A DNA stretch of 35,590 nt, from NCBI GenBank assembly GCA_964519385.1, contig CAZFLR010000024.1:1-35590 (forward strand), given 5' to 3'. Of this stretch, positions 1 to 7,327 are shown piece after piece. Numbering within the stretch: position 1 is the first letter of the stretch; every line of letters starts with the position of its first letter. The DNA comes from SVFI01 sp964519385. GTDB lineage: Bacteria; Bacillota; Clostridia; Lachnospirales; Lachnospiraceae. The translations under genes were made by a program, and so were the position numbers. Below the pieces are notes generated by a model, which saw nothing but the letters and a program-made list of their open reading frames with translations, searched no databases and was not told the DNA's origin.

Positions 1-50
1 CCACGTATCCAGCTTGGAAGGCTGGTGTTCTACCATTGAACTACACCCGC
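1..50 (-). tRNA. tRNA-Gly (anticodon TCC), 3' end cut by window edge
   Basis: Read on the minus strand, this starts with acceptor and D-arm GCGGGTGTAG followed by TTCAATGGTAGAA. The anticodon arm has loop CTTCCAA between CCAGC and GCTGG, giving anticodon TCC (Gly). The variable region begins and the gene then leaves the window, so the T arm and 3' acceptor strand are missing. It lies 15 nt downstream of tRNA-Pro and is probably co-transcribed with it. Confidence 0.93.
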
Positions 51-65
51 ATGTTGCGTAAAAAA

Positions 66-140
66 TCGGGGTGACAGGATTCGAACCTGCGACCCCCTGG
101 TCCCAAACCAGGTGCTCTAGCCAAACTGAGCCACACCCCG
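66..140 (-). tRNA. tRNA-Pro (anticodon TGG)
   Basis: Complete cloverleaf on the minus strand. Acceptor arms CGGGGTG and CACCCCG pair, with A as discriminator. The anticodon stem CCTGG/CCAGG encloses loop TTTGGGA, giving TGG. The T arm has the usual TTCGAAT loop. No CCA is encoded in the DNA. A near-consensus promoter lies about 30 nt upstream and tRNA-Gly follows, so the two form one transcript. Confidence 0.96.
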
Positions 141-170
141 TAATATACTATTATCCGTGACGCAAGTCAT

Positions 171-199
171 ATTATATTATATGGCTTTTGCATTGTCAA
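171..199 (-). promoter_or_regulatory. Promoter of the tRNA-Pro/tRNA-Gly unit
   Basis: On the minus strand: TTGACA (194-199), a 17-nt spacer and TATAAT (171-176), both hexamers matching the sigma-A consensus exactly. The predicted start is near 164, giving a short leader before tRNA-Pro. It lies just past the yfcE stop; I see no strong hairpin terminator for yfcE here, so some read-through is possible. Confidence 0.88.
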
Positions 200-232
200 C
201 CTATTTTTTAATTTTTTTAATTTTTCGACTTT

Positions 233-712
233 TTAGAGATAATTCATGGTAAAATGTGCCTCACCGTTACGGTCAATCTCCATAATCATATAGCTCGGCC
301 TTCTTCCGTCCTGTCTCGGATAAGAAAGGCTTCCCGGATTTACGGCAATCACGTCATCTTCTACCTCAAGCAGCGGTTTATGCGTATGACCAAACATTAC
401 AATATCAACGCCCCTTAGAAGTGCCTCCTCCTTAATCCGTTCACTGCCTATAGAAACACAATAAGTGTGACCATGGGTTATCCATACGCGATATCCGCCG
501 ATTTGTGTCTCAATCTCTTTCGGAAGCTGAGAAAAGAAATCATTATTCCCCATCACAATATGTGTCTCACAGCCGGCCGCTTCGCTGATTGCATACTCGC
601 TGCCTTCTGTATCTCCACAATGGATAACCATGTCGATATCTTTAATTTTCTCCAACAATTTAAAATAATTATCATTTTTGCGATGTGTATCGCTTATAAT
701 CAGTACTCTCAT
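233..712 (-). CDS. yfcE: YfcE/MJ0936-type metallophosphoesterase
   Basis: A 159-residue calcineurin-like phosphoesterase of the small YfcE/MJ0936 type, which uses two metal ions to hydrolyse phosphodiesters; the physiological substrate is generally unknown. The metal-site motifs appear in order: D8-x-H10, G33-D34, G55-N56-N57-D58, H80-G-H82 and G108-H109-T110-H111. The length is normal for the family. An AGGAAGG Shine-Dalgarno lies just upstream of the ATG. It is the last gene of a minus-strand operon, starting 8 nt after rdgB; rdgB-yfcE adjacency is common in Firmicutes. No terminator was recognised after it. Confidence 0.9.
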   Translation of the reverse strand: MRVLIISDTHRKNDNYFKLLEKIKDIDMVIHCGDTEGSEYAISEAAGCETHIVMGNNDFFSQLPKEIETQIGGYRVWITHGHTYCVSIGSERIKEEALLRGVDIVMFGHTHKPLLEVEDDVIAVNPGSLSYPRQDGRRPSYMIMEIDRNGEAHFTMNYL

Positions 713-720
713 AAACCTTC

Positions 721-1314
721 CTACTTTAATCCGGCAATTTTTTCCTTCATCTGTCTCAACGCTTTTCCTCTGTGACTGATTTCATTCTTTTGCTCCGGTG
801 AAATCTCTGCTGAATTCATTCCAAACTCCGGAAGATAAAAAATCGGATCGTATCCAAATCCGTTTTCGCCCTTAATTTCATACGCAATCCGTCCCTCCAT
901 CGTTGCGGTCGTGGTCACAACCGCGCCATACGGCAATGCAAGTGCCATGGAGCAGACAAACCGTGCTGTTCTTTTTTCATCAGGAACTCCTTCCAGCTTT
1001 TCAAGAATCATTTTATTCTTGACGCTGTATGACGTATCACGTCCCAGATAACGTGCTGAATAAATTCCCGGTGCTTTATCCAGATAATCAATTTCCAGTC
1101 CGGAATCATCTGCAAGTGCGCAAACTCCCAGCTTATCCGCAACCGCTTTGGCTTTTATCACCGCATTTTCTTCAAAAGTCGCACCATTTTCTTCAATTTC
1201 ATCTGAAAAAGAGGTCTCTGAAAGAGGAATCACACGGATTCCCATATCTTTCACCATCATTTCCACCTCGCGGATTTTTCCCTGATTAGATGTGGCTAAC
1301 ACAATTTCTTTCAT
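721..1314 (-). CDS. rdgB: XTP/dITP diphosphatase (RdgB/HAM1 family)
   Basis: A 197-residue non-canonical purine NTP pyrophosphatase. It hydrolyses XTP, ITP and dITP to monophosphates and so keeps deaminated purines out of nucleic acids; cytosolic. Diagnostic motifs are TSNQGK (8-13) for nucleotide binding, the acidic DDSGLEID stretch (69-76), GFGYDPIF (152-159) and SHRGKAL (180-186). The length is typical. The ATG overlaps the stop of the upstream amidase gene as ATGA, with a GAGGAG Shine-Dalgarno inside that gene, so the two are translationally coupled. yfcE follows after 6 nt. Confidence 0.95.
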   Translation of the reverse strand: MKEIVLATSNQGKIREVEMMVKDMGIRVIPLSETSFSDEIEENGATFEENAVIKAKAVADKLGVCALADDSGLEIDYLDKAPGIYSARYLGRDTSYSVKNKMILEKLEGVPDEKRTARFVCSMALALPYGAVVTTTATMEGRIAYEIKGENGFGYDPIFYLPEFGMNSAEISPEQKNEISHRGKALRQMKEKIAGLK

Positions 1315-2378
1315 TTTTCTATCTCCTCATATCCTGCCAGCACCGCTTCACAGATTCCTTCCGCAATGCGCTGCACATAATCTTCCCGTTCCAAAAGCTT
1401 CTGTTCCTGTCTGTTAGACAGATATCCGATATTCAACTGGGTCACCGGAACCATGGCATTTTGAATCAAAACACTCTCACCCGATGCCGGTTCAAATCCG
1501 ATTGCTTTTTCATTCGTGCTTGCAGCGACCTTCTCCAGAAGAAGATAGGCCAAATCGGCACTCGCAAAATCCGGGATAAAATAGGTTTCATTATATATAG
1601 TACGCATTCCGTACAAAGATGTATCCTCCGAAGAATCCAAATGGACACTGATAAACATGTCTGCCTGCACTTCATTCGCAAGAGAAACCCTTTCTTCATC
1701 CGAAGGATTATCCTCGGCGCATCTGGTATAATACACCTGAACCCCCTCCTTTTCAAGAAGTCCTCCTGCTTTCCCGACCACCGAAAATGCCAGTTCTTTT
1801 TCACTCAGGATTATGGTTTCATCCTCTCCCTTTATGACATTTCCGTCGTCCGTGCCACCATGTCCGGCATCCAGAACCACAATTTTTTCATATTTGTCCC
1901 TCGGTCTGACAAGCTGTATGTTAAGGTACCTTTCCCCGGCCTGTTCTTCAAATTTCATCTCCCACTCAAACCCGGAAGCAAACTCTGCCCAAAGAGTAAT
2001 CGTATTCTCATCTTCCTCAATTTCCATATCCTGCAGAGCTGCACAATAACGCACCGGATTCTGATAAAAATACTCCTCCGTCAGCACAGCTTCCGGTTGT
2101 TTGGCTATCTGAATCCGGATTGTCTTATTCCTATAATCGCTCTCAATTGTCACATGCTGCTTCTCTGTCTCCGCAGGCAAAAGCACCTGCAGACTGTTCT
2201 CCGCAAGGTCGTCCCCCTCCGCATAAAATCCGGGCTGTTCCTGCGTATTTTCCTGCTTTTCTTCTTCCGGCAGCGATTCACCTTTTTTCGGATTGCCGAC
2301 TGCTAACATAACTGCAATCGCTCCGGCGCAGGCCAGTATTGTAATCCAAATATATATTGTTGCTAACTTATCTGACAT
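1311..2378 (-). CDS. Membrane-anchored N-acetylmuramoyl-L-alanine amidase (Amidase_3), atypical active site
   Basis: A 355-residue protein with one N-terminal membrane helix (about 7-27), an acidic linker, a beta-rich AMIN-like region (about 75-160) and a C-terminal Amidase_3 domain (about 165-350). The fold's zinc ligands can be placed at H173 (DAGHGG), E193 or E195 (SEKELAF) and H246 (SVHLDSS). In most family members the motif before G-[FY]-[IL]-S-N carries a catalytic Glu (VELGYLSN-like); here the aligned residue is Asn (N316 in LNIGYLSN). The usual job is cutting the muramoyl-alanine amide bond of peptidoglycan outside the membrane. With this change the protein may be inactive or regulatory. 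It sits 3 nt after the methyltransferase gene and overlaps rdgB by 4 nt. Confidence 0.85.
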   Translation of the reverse strand: MSDKLATIYIWITILACAGAIAVMLAVGNPKKGESLPEEEKQENTQEQPGFYAEGDDLAENSLQVLLPAETEKQHVTIESDYRNKTIRIQIAKQPEAVLTEEYFYQNPVRYCAALQDMEIEEDENTITLWAEFASGFEWEMKFEEQAGERYLNIQLVRPRDKYEKIVVLDAGHGGTDDGNVIKGEDETIILSEKELAFSVVGKAGGLLEKEGVQVYYTRCAEDNPSDEERVSLANEVQADMFISVHLDSSEDTSLYGMRTIYNETYFIPDFASADLAYLLLEKVAASTNEKAIGFEPASGESVLIQNAMVPVTQLNIGYLSNRQEQKLLEREDYVQRIAEGICEAVLAGYEEIEK

Positions 2379-2381
2379 TTT

Positions 2382-3533
2382 TTAATCCTGTTTTCTTCTC
2401 GGGGGCTTTGGTCCCATAAACTGATAAAAATATGTTTTCATCATACCATTGTATATTTTTCTGTTCTTATCTGCCTTCCGTCCGATATACTGCTGCGCCG
2501 CCTCATACGAAGTAATCATATATAATGACCAACTGTCAAGCGCACGGTATTTTTCTCCGAGCGCGCCATAGATTGCAGGCAGAGCTGCCTTTTCTTCCAG
2601 ACGTTCGCCATACGGCGGATTCGTGATAATAAAACCATATTTTTTCGGATGGCTGAGCTGTTCCACCGGTCTTTGCTGAAAATGTATGTACTCTTCCACT
2701 CCCGCCAGCTTCGCATTTTCTCTTGAAATACGCACCATCCCGGGATCAATATCATACCCCTGAATGTCCGGCATTTCCGAAAAATCAATCAGGTCATTGG
2801 CTTCATCAATACAATCATACCATTCTTTTTTATCTATCAAATGACCCCACGATTCCGAAAGAAATTCTCTGTTCATTCCCGGAGCCACATTCCCTGCAAT
2901 CAGTGCAGCCTCAATCGGAAACGTTCCGCTTCCGCAAAACGGATCCACCAAAATCCGGGATTTATTCCACGGTGTGAGCATAATCAGTGCAGCTGCCAGA
3001 TTTTCCGCAATCGGAGCCTTTGCCGTAAGCTTCCTATATCCTCTCTTGTGAAGAGAGTCACCTGTTGTGTCTAAGCCTACCGTCACCTCATCCTTCATCA
3101 AAAACACTCTTATCGGGAACCTTTCTCCATCCTCCGGAAACCACTCTACATGATATCTGGCCTTCATCCGTTCTACCATCGCTTTTTTCATGACAGACTG
3201 AATGTCGGATGGGCTAAAAAGCTTACTTTTTACACTTGCAGCCTTTGCCACCCAGAATTTACCATCCTTAGGTATCCATTCTTCCCACGGCAGAGCTTTG
3301 GTTCCTTCAAAAAGCTCATCATAGGTCTTTGCCTGAAACGAACCGATTTTAATCAGGACTCTTTCTGCTGTACGCAAAAAAACATTGGCACGACAAACAG
3401 CCTCCGCATCACCCAAAAAGGTAACTCTTCCGTCCTCGACCGATGTTATCTCATATCCAAGATCTGTAATTTCTCTTTTTAAAACTGCTTCCAGCCCAAA
3501 ATGGCACGGAACAATACACTCAAAATTTTTCAT
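2382..3533 (-). CDS. THUMP-domain class I SAM-dependent RNA methyltransferase (RlmL/YpsC-like)
   Basis: A 383-residue RNA methyltransferase. It has an N-terminal ferredoxin-like plus THUMP RNA-binding region (about 1-160) and a Rossmann methyltransferase domain. SAM-binding motif I is DPFCGSGT (197-204), and the N6/N2-type catalytic motif NPPYGERL starts at N305. Relatives (YpsC; the N-terminal half of RlmL) methylate guanosine in 23S rRNA; the exact target here is inferred. The start MKNFECIVPCHFGLEAV matches the family N-terminus, yet no Shine-Dalgarno precedes the ATG. A TTGACA/TAAGAT promoter puts the transcription start on this ATG, so the message is probably leaderless. First gene of an operon with the amidase, rdgB and yfcE. 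Confidence 0.92.
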   Translation of the reverse strand: MKNFECIVPCHFGLEAVLKREITDLGYEITSVEDGRVTFLGDAEAVCRANVFLRTAERVLIKIGSFQAKTYDELFEGTKALPWEEWIPKDGKFWVAKAASVKSKLFSPSDIQSVMKKAMVERMKARYHVEWFPEDGERFPIRVFLMKDEVTVGLDTTGDSLHKRGYRKLTAKAPIAENLAAALIMLTPWNKSRILVDPFCGSGTFPIEAALIAGNVAPGMNREFLSESWGHLIDKKEWYDCIDEANDLIDFSEMPDIQGYDIDPGMVRISRENAKLAGVEEYIHFQQRPVEQLSHPKKYGFIITNPPYGERLEEKAALPAIYGALGEKYRALDSWSLYMITSYEAAQQYIGRKADKNRKIYNGMMKTYFYQFMGPKPPRRKQD

Positions 3534-3539
3534 ATTTCT

Positions 3540-3568
3540 ATCTTAAATTGATTTTGATATACTGTCAA
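3540..3568 (-). promoter_or_regulatory. Promoter of the methyltransferase operon, predicting a leaderless mRNA
   Basis: On the minus strand: TTGACA (3563-3568), exactly 17 nt, then TAAGAT (3540-3545). Counting from the -10 hexamer in the usual way puts +1 at 3533, the A of the methyltransferase ATG. The interval between the -10 and the ATG has no ribosome binding site. Confidence 0.7.
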
Positions 3569-3595
3569 TCCTTTTCACTTGATACAGATATATGT

Positions 3596-3623
3596 AAAAG
3601 GGGCAATCGCTCTGCCCCTTTTT
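3596..3623 (-). terminator. Rho-independent terminator of the 51-residue Asn-rich gene
   Basis: Ten-base perfect arms, AAAAGGGGCA (3596-3605) and TGCCCCTTTT (3613-3622), with a 7-nt loop. Read on the minus strand the stem ends in a short T run. It lies 14 nt past the stop of the small Asn-rich gene and upstream of the methyltransferase promoter, separating the two units. Confidence 0.75.
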
Positions 3624-3636
3624 CCGTCCTGCCGGA

Positions 3637-3792
3637 TTACTTGCAATTACTCTCGTTGTTTGAAGAGTTTTTAGAATTGTTATCATTGTTTGCATTTTTC
3701 TGGTTGTTATCCTGATAACCGTTCTTTGAATTGTTTTTGCAATCCTGATTATTCTGTGTACTGTTCTTTTCATTGTAATCATTTTTTGCCAT
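3637..3792 (-). CDS. Small Asn-rich protein of unknown function (51 aa)
   Basis: A 51-codon frame, ATG at 3792-3790 and TAA at 3637-3639. A strong GGAGG Shine-Dalgarno sits 8 nt before the ATG and a good terminator follows, so it is very likely expressed. The product is extraordinarily polar: 19 of 51 residues are Asn, with many Lys, Gln, Ser and Asp, only two aromatic residues (Tyr6, Tyr26) and two Cys (18 and 50). There is no signal peptide or membrane segment; it is probably disordered. Short Asn-rich proteins like this occur in clostridia without an assigned role. A longer overlapping frame, 3543-3782, reads through the terminator and lacks its own ribosome binding site. Confidence 0.7.
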   Translation of the reverse strand: MAKNDYNEKNSTQNNQDCKNNSKNGYQDNNQKNANNDNNSKNSSNNESNCK

Positions 3793-3910
3793 TTTCTATT
3801 CCTCCTTATTCTCTGGTTACAGGAATAGTATTTGAAGAATTTATATTTTTATTCATTTTATTTTAGGAAAAAAATACTTGCTAAATGACATCAAATGACC
3901 TATAATTTAC

Positions 3911-3943
3911 TTACAACAGCAATCCCCAATTGCTCTGTTGTAA
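3911..3943. repeat. Inverted repeat upstream of the Asn-rich gene
   Basis: Nine-base perfect arms TTACAACAG (3911-3919) and CTGTTGTAA (3935-3943), with alternative inner pairing AGCAA/TTGCT. It has no T tract on the minus strand and lies about 120 nt before the small gene. It could be an operator or a leader structure. I could not place a convincing promoter for the small gene. Confidence 0.45.
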
Positions 3944-3969
3944 AATCGTATTTTTATTTATACTCCCCA

Positions 3970-4001
3970 AAAAGAGTTCATCACCCCTGATGAACTCTTT
4001 T
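3970..4001 (-). terminator. Terminator of the lipoprotein-DUF624-DUF1700 operon
   Basis: Fourteen-base perfect arms AAAAGAGTTCATCA (3970-3983) and TGATGAACTCTTTT (3988-4001) with a 4-nt loop. On the minus strand the stem ends in TTTTT. It starts 13 nt after the DUF1700 stop. Confidence 0.85.
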
Positions 4002-4014
4002 ACTTTTTGTCTTT

Positions 4015-4422
4015 TTATTTTTTTGAACGATTTATAACTGACAGGATTACACACACAAATGTGACCGGAATCAGAATCGGCAAAAGAATTTGCGCGACAG
4101 CCAATACAAGGCTTAGAACAATAAACAAGATAATCAAAACTGCCAAAATAACCAGTGGTAAAGAAATATGCACGCCTCCCGGCTGCTCCTCACGGTCCGT
4201 AACGGCTTCGTTCTGTACCTCATGCCCCTTGGCCGCGATAATACTCTTAGCAAGCAGTCTGGGGTCGCCCAGTCGCTCCAGAACTTCCTGCTCCGTATTT
4301 CCCTTCCTTATTTCCATATCAATATAGTCTCTGTAATACGCTACCGTATCCTGTAATTCCTGCGGACTCACTTTCCCTGCAAGAGCCCTCTCTATTACTT
4401 TTACATACTCTGTTTTATTCAT
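4015..4422 (-). CDS. DUF1700 (HAAS-like) membrane protein
   Basis: A 135-residue protein. Residues 1-65 form the helical DUF1700/HAAS-type domain, recognisable by a start like MNKTEYVKVIERAL, the YRDYIDMEIRKG segment and EVLERLGDPRLLAKSI. Two hydrophobic helices follow (about 87-128), and it ends in basic residues. Proteins of this family are often paired with PadR regulators or other membrane proteins; the function is unclear. Its ATG overlaps the stop of the DUF624 gene by 4 nt (ATGA), so the two are probably translationally coupled. Last gene of the operon. Confidence 0.75.
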   Translation of the reverse strand: MNKTEYVKVIERALAGKVSPQELQDTVAYYRDYIDMEIRKGNTEQEVLERLGDPRLLAKSIIAAKGHEVQNEAVTDREEQPGGVHISLPLVILAVLIILFIVLSLVLAVAQILLPILIPVTFVCVILSVINRSKK

Positions 4423-5189
4423 TCTTCACTTTCTTCCGGGAGTTCCGCTTCATCTGACACGCTTTCTGTCTGCGCTCCCATCATTGCACGTTTTCTAATC
4501 GCTCCATGTGTATTGCGTTTTTCTTTCTCTGCCTCCGCTCTCTCAATCTTCTCTTCCTTCACTTCACCGACACGCTCAAAAACTGCGAGCAGGGAATGCG
4601 AGGTTCCGTAAGCTATCAGACCAAATGCAATCACAAGCCATAAATACCATGTATTAAAAAAGACCTTCGGCTCTGCAACTGACAACGCAATCGGGGCAAA
4701 CCACGCAACAAAAATCTTAATCCATTTTCCGAAATTGCTCACTGACAGCAAAAACGCATTCCGAAACGTATTCCAAAGCGTATTTTCATAGCGTGCAATA
4801 AGCGGAAACAGAAACGGAAGCACAAGTGCCAGCGCAACAATCTCCAAAACCACTACCACTGTATAAACCCTGGTCAGCATTCCTGTGAAATTAGCCATAT
4901 AGAAGATTTCTCCCCAGATGGCAACACAGGCAAGCACAACGATAAACCACGCAGCCGTGCCCTGCTTAAAATTACGTTTAAACTCTCTTAAAAAGCTCTT
5001 GGCAATGGATCCCTCTTCACGATTTACCATCTTTATGCTCACAGCATACAAAGCACAAAGAGACGCTCCGATTGTCACAATCGGAATCGAACAAAGGACA
5101 AACATCACATTCAGCATAAAAATGTCGCCGAAAATCTCCCATGCCTTCAGAAGGAAATTTCTTTTATCCACATTTTTTTTGTTATTCAT
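4419..5189 (-). CDS. DUF624 (YesL-family) membrane protein
   Basis: A 256-residue integral membrane protein with about five hydrophobic helices between residues 20 and 205 and a charged, Glu/Lys-rich cytosolic tail (about 210-256). The N-terminal block, with GDIFMLNVMFVLCSIPIVTIG and the following LCALYAVSIKM, is typical of the YesL/DUF624 family. Members usually sit beside oligosaccharide ABC transporters in Firmicutes, consistent with the sugar importer next door; their molecular role is not established. It starts 1 nt after the lipoprotein stop and overlaps the DUF1700 gene. Confidence 0.8.
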   Translation of the reverse strand: MNNKKNVDKRNFLLKAWEIFGDIFMLNVMFVLCSIPIVTIGASLCALYAVSIKMVNREEGSIAKSFLREFKRNFKQGTAAWFIVVLACVAIWGEIFYMANFTGMLTRVYTVVVVLEIVALALVLPFLFPLIARYENTLWNTFRNAFLLSVSNFGKWIKIFVAWFAPIALSVAEPKVFFNTWYLWLVIAFGLIAYGTSHSLLAVFERVGEVKEEKIERAEAEKEKRNTHGAIRKRAMMGAQTESVSDEAELPEESEE

Positions 5190-5190
5190 T

Positions 5191-6291
5191 CTAATACAGA
5201 CCTTTCATCTTCAACACGTTACAAATTGCTTTTGCATCAATATTTTTCACAGCTTCTTCATCCACGACCACTTTGTCCAGACCTGCCTGTTCAGCCCATT
5301 TTTCCTGCATCTTCGGGAGAAGAGACTGCGCCATCTGCTGGGCAGCATAAGAAATCATATACTCCTTATACTCCTCATCATTCTTTTTATCCATGCGCGC
5401 AATCATATAACCTGCATCTGTAGTTATAACATCGGAAATCTCGCCTTCCTTCAAGGCTTTCACAATCTCATTAAGTTCTTCCTCATATGCTCCTTCATAA
5501 TTTTTTTCCACTCCGGAGCAATGAGCAATGCCATATTCTTCAATCAGCTCTTCCATCGTTTTTTCACCGGAAACCGCCTTTTTCTGAAGTTCTTCCGCCT
5601 TTGCAAGCTGTTGCTGCATCTCGGTCTCAGATAAAGTAACATTGCTTCCGTCCTCATTGGCAACAGCTTTTCCTTCTTCATCATACTTTATGCTCGGGAA
5701 AAGAGCATAGGTGATGCTGTGGAAGTTCATATCCTTGTATTCTTCTTCATACTGTTCCTTATTGCTCTCCGCAAGGTCTGCCACTGCCTTATTCGTCACA
5801 GCAGCCACATATACCTGCTTGCGGAAAAGTTCCTCAACCGTCTCTTTATCCACGCCAAAATTCTTCAATGTGTCATCACTGAAATAGTTATAAAAATTTT
5901 CCGCCGAAACCTTGGACTGTTCCAAATCTTCCTCTGAAATCTCCAGTTCGTCCATCTGAAGTGCAAGCAGATACTCAACGGTATCTACCATCATCTGACT
6001 TACCACTGTCGAATCCAGCTCAGCCTTCTTGGCATCATTCATCTCTTCCGGTGTCACCTTGTTGTTAAACAGATACTGGATATAGTACAAATACATTTCA
6101 TCCAGTGTGACTTCTTCATCCTCGACTGTAAAGATAACCTTCTCTTTGGCATCCTTAACAGAAACAATTTCTCCTCCAATCAGTTCCACTCCATCCCCCT
6201 GCGAAACGGATGAATCCGAGGAACAGCCGGCCAGCAGACAGACCATCATTATCTGTATGATCATAAGTGCAATTATTCTTTTGGTTTTCAT
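5191..6291 (-). CDS. PrsA/SurA-like peptidyl-prolyl isomerase lipoprotein
   Basis: A 366-residue exported lipoprotein. The signal peptide has a basic start, a hydrophobic core and lipobox LLAGC with C23 as the lipidated residue. A helical SurA/trigger-factor-like N-terminal chaperone region (about 65-190) is followed by a parvulin-like region (about 195-335) that includes FHSITYALFP and GEISDVITTDAGYMIARM. Such proteins help fold secreted proteins at the outer membrane face. The start was chosen at 6291 because AGGAGG lies 6 nt before it; an upstream in-frame ATG at 6321 lacks such a site and would spoil the signal peptide. First gene of an operon with DUF624 and DUF1700. Confidence 0.82.
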   Translation of the reverse strand: MKTKRIIALMIIQIMMVCLLAGCSSDSSVSQGDGVELIGGEIVSVKDAKEKVIFTVEDEEVTLDEMYLYYIQYLFNNKVTPEEMNDAKKAELDSTVVSQMMVDTVEYLLALQMDELEISEEDLEQSKVSAENFYNYFSDDTLKNFGVDKETVEELFRKQVYVAAVTNKAVADLAESNKEQYEEEYKDMNFHSITYALFPSIKYDEEGKAVANEDGSNVTLSETEMQQQLAKAEELQKKAVSGEKTMEELIEEYGIAHCSGVEKNYEGAYEEELNEIVKALKEGEISDVITTDAGYMIARMDKKNDEEYKEYMISYAAQQMAQSLLPKMQEKWAEQAGLDKVVVDEEAVKNIDAKAICNVLKMKGLY

Positions 6292-6340
6292 AATTATCCT
6301 CCTAATGTGCCTTGTTGCCATTTACCACGCAACAATAATC

Positions 6341-6370
6341 ATTATAATACATCTCTCATATCCATATCAA
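6341..6370 (-). promoter_or_regulatory. Promoter of the lipoprotein-DUF624-DUF1700 operon
   Basis: On the minus strand: TTGATA (6365-6370), an 18-nt spacer, then TATAAT (6341-6346). It lies between the terminator of the sugar-transporter operon and the lipoprotein start, leaving a leader of roughly 45 nt. Confidence 0.7.
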
Positions 6371-6371
6371 T

Positions 6372-6418
6372 AAAAAAGTGCAATTACACAAAATTTTAAT
6401 AATTTGCGTAATTGCACT
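6372..6418 (-). terminator. Terminator of the sugar ABC transporter operon
   Basis: Eleven-base perfect arms AGTGCAATTAC (6377-6387) and GTAATTGCACT (6408-6418), with further partial pairing inside the loop. On the minus strand the stem is followed by six T. It lies 27 nt after the last permease gene. Confidence 0.85.
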
Positions 6419-6445
6419 GTTTTTAACTTTATGAAAGAATAAATA

Positions 6446-7306
6446 TTATTCTTTTACACCACCGAGTGCTACACCGGCAACGATATACTTAGATAAAAGT
6501 AAGTATGCAATTAAGATTGGAAGAACAGTAATTAACATACCTGCATAAATCTCACCAAAGTCACGCTGCTTATCGTTTGATTTCAAACCTTCGATGAACA
6601 TTGGCATTGTAGCTAAATCTCTTTCTGTAGCCAATAAGATTGATGGTGTATACAGGTTGTTCCATGATGCTACGAATGCGAAAATAGCCTGTGTAGCCAT
6701 AGCCGGCTTCATAAGCGGAAGTGCAATCGTATTAAATGTCTTAAACTCGCCGGAACCATCAATACGTGCAGCCTCAATAATTTCAACCGAAAGACCGGAT
6801 GCCATATACTGTTTCATGAAATAAACAGTCGTCGGAGCAGCCATAGCCGGAAGAATTAACGGCCAGTATGTACCATACATATGTGTCAGGTTACATACCT
6901 GAATCAAACCGATGATAGATACCTGTGTAGGAATCATCATGATTGCATAGATAAATGCCCATGCTGTATCTCTGCCTTTGAACTGGTATACTGTAAGACC
7001 ATAAGCTGTCAAAGTTGCAAAATACACCTGAAGTACTGTTGTAGGTACTGTTACAATCAAGGAGTTAAACAATGCTCTCCACAGAGAAACTGAAGATGTC
7101 ACACTTGATTTTATCATCAACGAATGATAATTCTTGAAGAAGTAACTTCCAGGTATCATATGAAGACCCTGTTTAATCGTATTTGACGGTAATGTTGAGT
7201 TAATAATCAATATATAAAATGGGAAGATAGCAAGGATACATAATAAAATACAAACTACATATCTGAAAATCTTTGTTCCCGATACTTTACTTTTAGAACT
7301 AATCAT
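6446..7306 (-). CDS. Sugar ABC transporter permease, MalG type
   Basis: A 286-residue inner-membrane permease of the CUT1 carbohydrate importer group. It has six predicted helices. The cytoplasmic EAA loop that docks the ATPase is recognisable around residues 176-200 (EAARIDGSGEFKTFNTIALP). The MalG-type C-terminus ends near the last helix with VAGVALGGVKE. It pairs with the MalF-type permease encoded 21 nt upstream. Substrate is inferred from the adjacent binding protein and cellobiose phosphorylase: cellobiose or cello-oligosaccharides. Confidence 0.93.
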   Translation of the reverse strand: MISSKSKVSGTKIFRYVVCILLCILAIFPFYILIINSTLPSNTIKQGLHMIPGSYFFKNYHSLMIKSSVTSSVSLWRALFNSLIVTVPTTVLQVYFATLTAYGLTVYQFKGRDTAWAFIYAIMMIPTQVSIIGLIQVCNLTHMYGTYWPLILPAMAAPTTVYFMKQYMASGLSVEIIEAARIDGSGEFKTFNTIALPLMKPAMATQAIFAFVASWNNLYTPSILLATERDLATMPMFIEGLKSNDKQRDFGEIYAGMLITVLPILIAYLLLSKYIVAGVALGGVKE

Positions 7307-7327
7307 CTTTTATTATACCTCCTATCC

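Noticed and set aside
1290..2306. Long plus-strand reading frame opposite the amidase gene
   Set aside because: It is antisense to a well-supported gene, has no ribosome binding site and its translation is rich in Phe, Ile, His and Cys with no family signal.
3543..3782. 79-residue minus-strand frame overlapping the Asn-rich gene
   Set aside because: It runs through a terminator, has no ribosome binding site and is a +1 shadow of the 51-residue frame that does have GGAGG.
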